Source: an uncultured Bacteroidales bacterium
Lineage (GTDB): Bacteria > Bacteroidota > Bacteroidia > Bacteroidales > UBA932
Direction: 5' to 3'
Assembly: GCA_946614205.1 (NCBI GenBank)
Contig: CAMOGR010000153.1
Location: 1 to 12,547 of the forward strand
DNA: 12,547 nucleotides
Part shown: positions 6,945 through 12,547 of the stretch, one piece after another
How the letters are laid out: the number at the start of each line of letters is the position of its first letter
Numbering within the stretch: the first letter of the stretch is position 1
Notes under the pieces: model-generated
What the model saw: the letters and a program-made list of their open reading frames with translations, nothing else
Told to the model about the DNA's origin: nothing
The model's database searches: none
Program-made: the position numbers and the translations under genes

Positions 6945-9900
6945 TTAGAGTGTGAGGGTGATTCCTCCCATCAGCAGGCGCTGCTGGGGATAATAGCCGT
7001 TGTTTACTCCCGGGGATTCCGGGTCTATGCCTTCGGGCAGCCCGTCAATGGTGAAGAGGTTCTGTCCTTCAACGAAGATGCGCAGGTTGTGGATTCCCAT
7101 TCCGGAAATCAGCTTCTTGGGCAGAGTGTAGCCGAGCTGGGCTGTCTTGAGACGCACGTACTTGCCGTCGCGTATCCAGAAAGTGGAGCTGAGGCCGTTG
7201 TCGCCGCCATGGCTGGTCTTGGCCAGGGTGAGGCGGGGGAATGTTCCGTCGGGATTATAGATGCTGTATGCGTTCTGGACGAGGAAGAGAGGGGAGTTGC
7301 CGCCTTCCTTGAAGGTCTGTGTCCAGATGGTGGCGTCGTCGTTGTCGTTGTAGTAGGTACCCGTGAGGGAGACGTCGAACAAGGCGCCGCCGGTAAACTG
7401 GGCGTTGAAGTCGAATCCCTTCCAGGCGAGATTGAAATTGAGGCCGAAGGTGAGCTCGGGGCGGTTGCTGCGGCCGAACAGTCCCTTGTCGTCTTCGTCG
7501 ATCTTGCCGTCGCCGTTGAGGTCTATGTAGCGGATGTCGCCGATGTTGGGACGTGTGCCGTACCAGGATGCCTCGTCAATCTCTTCTTCGGTCTTGAAGA
7601 GGCCGTCGGCCTTCCAGCACATGATGCTGCCGACCGTGGTTCCGGTACGTTTGCGCCACTCGACTATGTTAGGGTCGTCGTTATAGACCAGCCAGCGGGT
7701 CTTGCTGCGGGTGAGGCTTCCAGTGATCTCGTAGTAGAACGGGTCGCCGCCGAGGGAGAAGTGGTTGTGATGCCGTACGACTATGTCGATACCCTTGGCG
7801 TCCAGGGCGTTCTTGTTGACCCAGGTCGGATAGTAGCCGCCCATGGAAGACGGGAAACCGGTGGACTGGTAGGTGAGCATGTCGTAGGTGTAATTGTAGA
7901 AGGCGTCGATTTCCATGCCCAGGAGTCCGTCCCACATGGAGAAGTCCACGCCGACGTTCCAGCTGCGGGTCTTTTCCCAGGTGAGGCCGGTGTTTGCGAT
8001 GCCGGTGGCGTAGTATGCAGGCTGTATGACGGGCGAAGCGCCGAGCTGCCCGAGGGCTATGTTGGCCTGCATTGCGTAAGTGCTCAGGAAGGCGTATTCG
8101 CTGACGCTGTCGTTGCCGAGAAGACCGACGCTCGCGCGGAGCTTGAGGTCGTCAAGCCAGCTGACGTCCTTGAGGAATTCTTCTTTGGAAAGTCTCCAGC
8201 CCAAAGATGCGGAAGGGAAGAATCCCCAGCGGGCTCCTGCCATTCCGGCGAACTTGTAGGAACCGTCGTAGCGTCCGGTGAACTCGGCGAGGTATTTCTC
8301 GTCGTAGTCGTAGCGGGCGCGGAATACGAATCCGAGGCTCCTGGAGGCGCCGCTCCAGCCGCCTGCCGGCAGGGAAGTGCGGACGATGCCGCTGGAGAGC
8401 TCCGGCAGCGACGTGAACGGAAGGGCCTCGACGTAGGCGCTCAGACCGTTGCTGTCGTAGTCGCGGTACTCCGCAAGTGCCATGAGGTCGATGTGATTCT
8501 TGCCGAAACTGTTGACGTAATTGGCGCTTGCCTGGCCTATCATGCGGCGAGAGAAGGTTACGCCTTCTCCCAGGTTGTTGATGTCTTCGGGAGCGAGGGC
8601 GGGCTTGACGTCGGTTCCCAGGTGGGGATTGTCCTTGCGGATCTGCCATATCCAGCCGTCTGCGGTGCGGACCTTCTGCATCATGGTGTAGGGAGTGCTG
8701 AGGTTCTTGTTGTAGCTGCTGGACCAGTCGTATGAACCCGATGCCTTCAGGGAGAGTCCGGGAATGAACGGGACGTTCCATGTAAGTGCGGCGTTGACGG
8801 TGAACTGGGTGCTGCGGGTCTTCTTGTAGCCCGATTCGTAAATCGCGGCAAGCGGGCTCACGAGGAAGCTCTGGTTGTCCTGTACGGCGCCGGTGTAGTA
8901 ACCTTCGTATTTTTCGGGGAGATAGGGGTGCATCTGGACCACCTGGCGGGCGATGCTGAACCAGCCGACCTCATCGGTCCCTCCGTCGCTTCCTCCGGAA
9001 AGGAATGCCGGGGTCGACCTGTCACCGAGAACTCCCGAGAGGCCTACCTTGTAGCTGATGCTCTTGGAGAGGTCTCCTTCTATGTTTGAACGGATGTTGT
9101 ATCGGTTGTAGTTGAAGCGGTCGATGTTGCCCTTCTGCCCGAGGTAGCCGACGGAGGTGAAGAAGCGGGCCTTGTCGCTTCCGCCCTGCACGGTGACGTT
9201 GTGCTTCTGGGTGAGGCCTGTGCCGAATACCTTGTCGATGTAGTCCACGTTGGCCCATCCGTCGGTGCCGGCGCGCATAGCAGCAACGTTCTTCTGGGTG
9301 AAGTATGGCACGTAATCGGCGTCGGAGCTGATTTCACCGTTGGCCAGCTGGTCCATCATCTGCGCTACGTTGTAGTAATATGCGAACTGCGGACCGTTCA
9401 TGAAGCGGGGGAAGTTGGCGTTCATGCTGGCGCCCACGCTGCCGTTGTAGGTGATGCGGGTGTCGCCTTTCTCGCCCTTGCGTGTGGTGATGATGATTAC
9501 ACCGCCGGCTGCCTGCAGGCCATACACGGCCGCTGAGGCGCCGTCCTTGAGCACGGAAACGCTTTCGATGTCGGCCGGGTCGATGTCGTTGATGCTGCTC
9601 ACCGGGAAGCCGTCCACCACGTAGGCAACGCCGTACACCGAACCGCGGATACGGAGCGACGCCTGGTCGAGGCCAGGCTCACCAGATTCCTGTACCGAGG
9701 AAATACCGGAAAGCTTGCCGGCAAGCACCTGCGACACATTGGTTGCGGGGGCCTTGAGGAGCTCGTCGCCCTTGATGGCGGAAACGGCGGCCGTGAGAGT
9801 CTCTTTCTTGGCGGTGCCGTAACCCACCACGATGACGTCGTCGAGGAAGAGGGCGTCTTCCTTCATGACTACGTTTATGCGGGAGCTTCCGTCGAAAGTG

Positions 9901-10145
9901 CGCTCCTCGGTAGCAAGGCCGAGACATGAGAATTCGAGCACGTCACCACGGGATGCGCGAAGGCTGTAGGCGCCGGAGGCGTCAGTCATCGTACCGTTGG
10001 AAGTGCCTTTAACGAGGACTGTAACCCCGGCCAATCCCTGACCGGAAGCATCCGTAACCGTGCCTCCCATAGAGACTTGCGCGCGGAGCGCAACGGGAAA
10101 CAGCAACAGGATGAGCAGCCCCATCAATGCTTTTTTAACTTGCAT
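6945..10145 (-). CDS. SusC/RagA-family TonB-dependent outer-membrane transporter
   Basis: Predicted 1066-residue TonB-linked transporter that imports glycan fragments across the outer membrane with its SusD partner. The ATG at 10145 gives a classical Sec signal (MQVKKALMGLLILLLFPVAL, cleavage after A-x-A near residue 23). Residues about 26-96 are the carboxypeptidase-regulatory-like domain (GTVTDASGQGLAGVTV). The TonB-box/plug follows with DDVIVVGYGTAKKE at 102-115, LRIRG at 164-168, YVVDGFPV at 175-182 and the SusC hallmark AAGGVIIITTRKG at 212-224. The rest is beta-barrel, closing with ITLTL. A calcium-loop-like DLNGDGKIDEDD begins at residue 875, as in many SusC proteins. There is no N-terminal STN domain, so this copy is not expected to signal to an anti-sigma factor. 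First gene of the minus-strand operon, with a predicted leader of about 35 nt. Confidence 0.97.
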   Translation of the reverse strand: MQVKKALMGLLILLLFPVALRAQVSMGGTVTDASGQGLAGVTVLVKGTSNGTMTDASGAYSLRASRGDVLEFSCLGLATEERTFDGSSRINVVMKEDALFLDDVIVVGYGTAKKETLTAAVSAIKGDELLKAPATNVSQVLAGKLSGISSVQESGEPGLDQASLRIRGSVYGVAYVVDGFPVSSINDIDPADIESVSVLKDGASAAVYGLQAAGGVIIITTRKGEKGDTRITYNGSVGASMNANFPRFMNGPQFAYYYNVAQMMDQLANGEISSDADYVPYFTQKNVAAMRAGTDGWANVDYIDKVFGTGLTQKHNVTVQGGSDKARFFTSVGYLGQKGNIDRFNYNRYNIRSNIEGDLSKSISYKVGLSGVLGDRSTPAFLSGGSDGGTDEVGWFSIARQVVQMHPYLPEKYEGYYTGAVQDNQSFLVSPLAAIYESGYKKTRSTQFTVNAALTWNVPFIPGLSLKASGSYDWSSSYNKNLSTPYTMMQKVRTADGWIWQIRKDNPHLGTDVKPALAPEDINNLGEGVTFSRRMIGQASANYVNSFGKNHIDLMALAEYRDYDSNGLSAYVEALPFTSLPELSSGIVRTSLPAGGWSGASRSLGFVFRARYDYDEKYLAEFTGRYDGSYKFAGMAGARWGFFPSASLGWRLSKEEFLKDVSWLDDLKLRASVGLLGNDSVSEYAFLSTYAMQANIALGQLGASPVIQPAYYATGIANTGLTWEKTRSWNVGVDFSMWDGLLGMEIDAFYNYTYDMLTYQSTGFPSSMGGYYPTWVNKNALDAKGIDIVVRHHNHFSLGGDPFYYEITGSLTRSKTRWLVYNDDPNIVEWRKRTGTTVGSIMCWKADGLFKTEEEIDEASWYGTRPNIGDIRYIDLNGDGKIDEDDKGLFGRSNRPELTFGLNFNLAWKGFDFNAQFTGGALFDVSLTGTYYNDNDDATIWTQTFKEGGNSPLFLVQNAYSIYNPDGTFPRLTLAKTSHGGDNGLSSTFWIRDGKYVRLKTAQLGYTLPKKLISGMGIHNLRIFVEGQNLFTIDGLPEGIDPESPGVNNGYYPQQRLLMGGITLTL

Positions 10146-10170
10146 AATCGAAGTAGAGGTTTGCAAAATA

Positions 10171-10184
10171 GGTTATCGTTAACC
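10171..10184. repeat. Short inverted repeat at the predicted susC transcription start
   Basis: GGTTA-TCGT-TAACC, perfect 5 bp arms with a 4 nt spacer, covers the predicted start point of the susC transcript. It could be an operator or a small 5' hairpin. Arms this short arise by chance fairly often, so its position is the main argument. Confidence 0.4.
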
Positions 10185-10185
10185 A

Positions 10186-10193
10186 CAAATTTA
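10186..10193 (-). promoter_or_regulatory. Putative -7 box (TAAATTTG) for the susC operon
   Basis: Read on the minus strand, TAAATTTG matches the Bacteroidota -7 consensus TAnnTTTG exactly. A weak -33 match, TTTC instead of TTTG, lies 18 nt upstream at 10212-10215, inside the left arm of the inverted repeat at 10211-10228. Transcription would start near 10179-10181 and give a leader of about 35 nt before the ATG at 10145. The match is by eye, and AT-rich stretches produce such boxes by chance. Confidence 0.6.
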
Positions 10194-10210
10194 TAAAAAA
10201 ATAATCTAAA

Positions 10211-10228
10211 TGAAACGTGCCGGTTTCA
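10211..10228. promoter_or_regulatory. Inverted repeat between divergent promoters, candidate operator
   Basis: TGAAAC-GTGCCG-GTTTCA is a perfect 6 bp dyad with a 6 nt spacer, placed between the two divergent -7 boxes. Its left arm overlaps the weak -33 element of the susC promoter, and its right arm lies 9 nt upstream of the plus-strand -7 box. A dimeric regulator bound here could control both directions together. No regulator gene lies in the window, so the binding protein is unknown. Confidence 0.45.
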
Positions 10229-10237
10229 CTTTTTTAT

Positions 10238-10245
10238 TAAATTTG
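10238..10245 (+). promoter_or_regulatory. Putative -7 box (TAAATTTG) for the DUF4434 gene
   Basis: TAAATTTG matches TAnnTTTG exactly and begins 29 nt before the ATG at 10267. The transcript would start near 10251, giving a leader of about 15 nt. No good TTTG -33 element is visible at the expected spacing, so an activator may be needed. This box lies inside the coding region that an upstream ATG at 10210 would create, which argues for the later start. Confidence 0.55.
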
Positions 10246-10266
10246 TATTCACAGAATCTCATAATT

Positions 10267-11349
10267 ATGGAAACCCGTCGTACTTTTTTAAAGAAAGGAG
10301 CGCTCGCCGCTGCGGCCGCTCCGCTCATGGCAGCAGGCTGCAAGCCCTCAGGCTCAGACAAATACGGAATCGAAGCCGATCCTTCGGTAGAATCGAAACT
10401 GATAGTTCCCAAGGCTAATGCCCTGCCCATCACAGGCACGTTCCTGGACGAGATTTCCCACGACATACCCCACCAGAACTGGGGAGAGAAGGAGTGGGAC
10501 CGCGACTTCCGCTACATGAAAGACATGGGCATCGACACCGTAATCGACATACGCTGCGGCTATCGCAAGTTCATCACCTATCCTTCGCCATACCTTTTGA
10601 AGAAAGGCTGCTACATGCCTTCGGTGGACCTCATCGACATGTTCTGCCGTCTTGCTCAGAAGTACGGTATGAAGTTTATGCTCGGCCTGTACGATTCCGG
10701 CAAATACTGGGATACCGGCGACATGAGCTACGAGGTTGAGTCCAACAAGTTCGTAATCGACGAAATATGGGAGCGTTACGGGAAAAAGTACAAGAGTTTC
10801 GGCGGCTGGTACATCAGCGGCGAAATCTCCCGCGCCACCAAGGGCGCCATTGAGAGCTTCCGCACCATGGGCCGCCAGTGCAAGGAGGTCTCCGGCGGCA
10901 TGCCCACGTTCATATCGCCCTGGATCGACGGCAAGAAGGCGGTTATGGGCACCGGAAAGATGACCAACGAACAGGCCGTTTCCGTCGCCCAGCACGAGAA
11001 GGAATGGAACGAGATATTCGACGGCATCCACGAGTATGTGGACGCCTGCGCCTTCCAGGACGGCCACATCGACTACGATGAACTGGACGCCTTCTTCAGC
11101 GTCAACAAGAAGCTGGCCGACCGCTACGGCATGCAGTGCTGGACCAACGCCGAGTCTTTCGACCGCGACATGCCCATCCACTTCTTCCCCATTAAGTTCG
11201 ACAAGCTGCGCCTTAAGCTCGAAGCGGCGAAGCGCTGCGGCTACGACAAGGCCATCACCTTCGAATTCAGCCACTTCATGAGCCCCCAGAGTGCCTATCT
11301 GCAGGCCGGTCATCTCTACGACCGCTACCGCGAATATTTCGGAATCTAA
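10267..11349 (+). CDS. DUF4434-family TIM-barrel protein, predicted Tat-exported lipoprotein
   Basis: Predicted 360-residue exported protein of the DUF4434 group, thought to have a glycoside-hydrolase-like TIM barrel. The N-terminus (TRRTFLKKG at 3-11, alanine-rich stretch, then AAGC at 22-25) is a twin-arginine signal with a likely lipobox, so it would be folded before export. The start at 10267 is chosen for this signal and because a -7 box lies just upstream. The barrel begins PITGTFLDE at 54-62, the usual DUF4434 opening. GGWYISGE at 179-186 and CWTNAE at 291-296 place Glu186 and Glu296 where clan GH-A enzymes keep their acid/base and nucleophile; this is inference. TFEFSHFMSP at 331-340 would be the last strand. 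It is transcribed away from the susC operon from a shared control region, suggesting a role in the same glycan system. Activity is unproven for this protein. Confidence 0.85.
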   Translation: METRRTFLKKGALAAAAAPLMAAGCKPSGSDKYGIEADPSVESKLIVPKANALPITGTFLDEISHDIPHQNWGEKEWDRDFRYMKDMGIDTVIDIRCGYRKFITYPSPYLLKKGCYMPSVDLIDMFCRLAQKYGMKFMLGLYDSGKYWDTGDMSYEVESNKFVIDEIWERYGKKYKSFGGWYISGEISRATKGAIESFRTMGRQCKEVSGGMPTFISPWIDGKKAVMGTGKMTNEQAVSVAQHEKEWNEIFDGIHEYVDACAFQDGHIDYDELDAFFSVNKKLADRYGMQCWTNAESFDRDMPIHFFPIKFDKLRLKLEAAKRCGYDKAITFEFSHFMSPQSAYLQAGHLYDRYREYFGI

Positions 11350-11357
11350 ATTATTCT

Positions 11358-11365
11358 TATATTTG
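11358..11365 (+). promoter_or_regulatory. Putative -7 box (TATATTTG) for the SBF transporter gene
   Basis: TATATTTG matches TAnnTTTG exactly and starts 28 nt before the ATG at 11386, almost the same distance as in the gene upstream. A TTTC at 11337-11340 is a possible weak -33 element, 17 nt away. It lies in the 36 nt gap after the DUF4434 stop; I see no terminator hairpin in that gap, so read-through from upstream is also possible. Confidence 0.5.
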
Positions 11366-11385
11366 GCGGATTAATTCTGACTGAT

Positions 11386-12342
11386 ATGACCCAGGAAACT
11401 GCTGCTGCAATCGATGCCATCCAGGTGAATCTCAACGCCGGGGGGATGAATACGATCAACATCGTACTCGCTTTCGTGATGTACGGAGTCGCCCTCGGCA
11501 TCAAGCCGTCCATGTTCGTAGAAGTATTCAAGAAGCCCAAGTCGGTGCTTCTCGGAGCCTGCAGCCAGCTTGTGCTGCTGCCAGCCTTCACCTGTGCGCT
11601 GGCTCTTCTTTTCGGGAGTTGGATTTCCCCTATGATGGGTCTCGGAATGATACTTGTGGCGGCATGTCCTGGCGGCAACATATCCAATTTCATGTCGTCC
11701 CTGGGCAAGGCCAACGTGGAGCTGTCCGTATCGCTTACCGCCATCAGCACGGCGCTCGCAGTGTTCATGACCCCGTTCAATTTCTGGCTCTGGGGCAATA
11801 TCTACCTGCATGCGGCGAGCAACATCGCGGGCGACGTTCCCGTACTCGCAATACCGCTCTGGGATGTGTTCAAGACCATTTTCATCCTTCTCGGCATCCC
11901 TCTGACCCTGGGCATCCTCACCTCGCACTTCCTTCCCAAGGTGGCCGCCGCTCTCAAGAAGCCCCTCCAGTGGGTTTCCATAGTGTTCTTCATAGCAATG
12001 GTGGTGCTGTCGTTCAGCGGCAACATGCAGGCTTTCCTGAAGTGCATCAAGTACATCTTCCTCGTGGTGCTGATTCATAACCTGCTGGCGCTCACGCTCG
12101 GGTTTACGGTCGCCACCGTGGGCCGCCTGCCCTGGCGCGACCGCAGGACGCTCACCATCGAGACGGGCATACAGAATTCCGGACTCGGCCTCGTGCTGCT
12201 GCTGGGTACGGGCATCTTTGCGGGCTTCCCGCCCCACGGGGGCATGCTTGTCATTACCGCATGGTGGGGTATCTGGCATATAGTGTCCGGACTGACCGTG
12301 GCAACTGTTTTCAACCTTACGCGCAGGAATGAAACTGCCTGA
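11386..12342 (+). CDS. Bile acid:sodium symporter (SBF/ASBT) family transporter
   Basis: Predicted 318-residue inner-membrane transporter with about ten hydrophobic segments, the normal size and layout for bacterial SBF proteins. Sodium-site residues known from the Neisseria ASBT structure appear to be kept: Gln61 ahead of LLP, Ser100-Asn101 in CPGGNISN (94-101), and Glu259 and Gln263 in ETGIQNSGLGL (259-269). Sodium-coupled uptake of an organic anion is therefore likely. The family name does not prove that bile acid is the substrate, since bacterial members also carry pantoate, keto acids and other anions. It follows the DUF4434 gene after 36 nt with its own -7 box, and its stop overlaps the next gene by 14 nt. 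Whether it imports a product of the glycan system or is unrelated cannot be decided here. Confidence 0.9.
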   Translation: MTQETAAAIDAIQVNLNAGGMNTINIVLAFVMYGVALGIKPSMFVEVFKKPKSVLLGACSQLVLLPAFTCALALLFGSWISPMMGLGMILVAACPGGNISNFMSSLGKANVELSVSLTAISTALAVFMTPFNFWLWGNIYLHAASNIAGDVPVLAIPLWDVFKTIFILLGIPLTLGILTSHFLPKVAAALKKPLQWVSIVFFIAMVVLSFSGNMQAFLKCIKYIFLVVLIHNLLALTLGFTVATVGRLPWRDRRTLTIETGIQNSGLGLVLLLGTGIFAGFPPHGGMLVITAWWGIWHIVSGLTVATVFNLTRRNETA

Positions 12343-12547
12343 GCTGTGGGAGAAAAACACCCTGTACACAGTACTCCGCAAGTGGGTTGACTGGTGTACG
12401 CGCCGCAGTTTCCGCACTCTCAGGACAGAAGGCAGCCTTCCGGAGGGCGGCGTCCTCGTGACTCCGAATCATACCAATACGCTGATGGATGCGCTGGTGG
12501 TGCTGCAGACCGTGCCCGGGCCCATAGGATTCGGTGCGCGCGCCGAC
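12329..12547 (+). CDS. PlsC-like glycerolipid acyltransferase (N-terminal part, cut by window)
   Basis: Partial gene of 73 codons, open at the right window edge. It begins at an ATG overlapping the symporter's last 14 nt in another frame, so translation is probably coupled. Residues 35-57 carry the acyltransferase motif I region: GVLVTPNHTN with His48 and Asp54 in TLMDAL. The His-to-Asp spacing is five residues, as in the NHPNSxxD-type relatives common in Bacteroidota, rather than the four of classical PlsC. The window ends at GARAD (69-73), matching the next conserved block of the family. It would transfer an acyl group from acyl-CoA or acyl-ACP to a glycerolipid at the inner membrane. The exact substrate needs the missing C-terminal part. 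Confidence 0.75.
   Translation, partial: MKLPELWEKNTLYTVLRKWVDWCTRRSFRTLRTEGSLPEGGVLVTPNHTNTLMDALVVLQTVPGPIGFGARAD

Noticed and set aside
6792..8735. Long plus-strand open frame (647 codons) opposite susC and susD
   Set aside because: It is antisense to strongly recognised SusC/SusD coding sequence, has a Val/Gly/Ala-rich composition with no family motif, and reflects GC-rich codon use of the opposite strand.
10146..10166. Upstream TTG start for SusC adding seven residues
   Set aside because: The ATG at 10145 gives a normal signal peptide, and the extra residues add only polar sequence.
10210..10266. Upstream ATG start for the DUF4434 protein
   Set aside because: It would bury the twin-arginine signal 19 residues in, and it would lie upstream of the -7 box and overlap the dyad.
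10354..11313. Minus-strand open frame opposite the DUF4434 gene
   Set aside because: Shadow of a well-supported plus-strand gene; Val/Ala/Gly-rich with no motif.
11371..12417. Minus-strand open frame opposite the SBF transporter
   Set aside because: Composition rich in His, Arg and Glu with no motif, antisense to a transporter with conserved sodium-site residues.
1..12547. CRISPR array, tRNA or rRNA gene, insertion sequence, phage or integrase genes
   Set aside because: I saw no regularly spaced repeats, structured RNA gene, transposase or terminal repeats; nearly all of the window is explained by the listed genes.

Overview
The window looks like a Bacteroidales chromosome (Bacteroidota). 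It has a SusC/SusD pair, a run of MKK-type lipoproteins with a lipidated Cys at residue 17 or 18, BACON-like domains, and TAnnTTTG -7 promoter boxes instead of sigma70-type ones. The high GC of the coding DNA fits an Alistipes/Rikenellaceae-like or uncultured gut Bacteroidales genome better than Bacteroides itself; the genus is a guess.

From about 10193 down to position 1 runs one minus-strand operon with the layout of a polysaccharide utilization locus. Its order is SusC-type TonB-dependent transporter, SusD-type lipoprotein, DUF5018-like/propeller-like lipoprotein, phosphodiester glycosidase (NAGPA/DUF2233 family), GHL10-family glycosidase-like lipoprotein, and a BACON-domain lipoprotein cut off by the window edge. 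Gaps between genes are only 1 to 13 nt, so one transcript is likely. Every product after SusC carries a lipoprotein signal, so the set reads as a cell-surface machine that binds a glycan, processes it, and passes fragments through SusC/D.

Positions 10146-10266 form a divergent control region. It holds a -7 box on each strand, a 6+6 bp inverted repeat between them, and a 5+5 bp inverted repeat at the predicted susC transcription start. No regulator gene (HTCS, SusR, ECF sigma/anti-sigma) lies in the window, and the SusC has no STN signalling domain.

The plus strand carries a Tat-type exported DUF4434 protein (probable TIM-barrel hydrolase), then an SBF/bile-acid:sodium-symporter-family transporter with its own -7 box. 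The start of a PlsC-like acyltransferase gene overlaps the transporter stop and runs off the right end. The first may belong to the same glycan system; the last may be a housekeeping neighbour.

The most interesting point is the pairing of an enzyme family known to cleave GlcNAc-1-phosphodiesters with a GHL10 enzyme in one SusC/D operon. This suggests a phosphodiester-containing glycan as substrate, possibly teichoic-acid-bearing cell wall. That is inference, not shown by the sequence.
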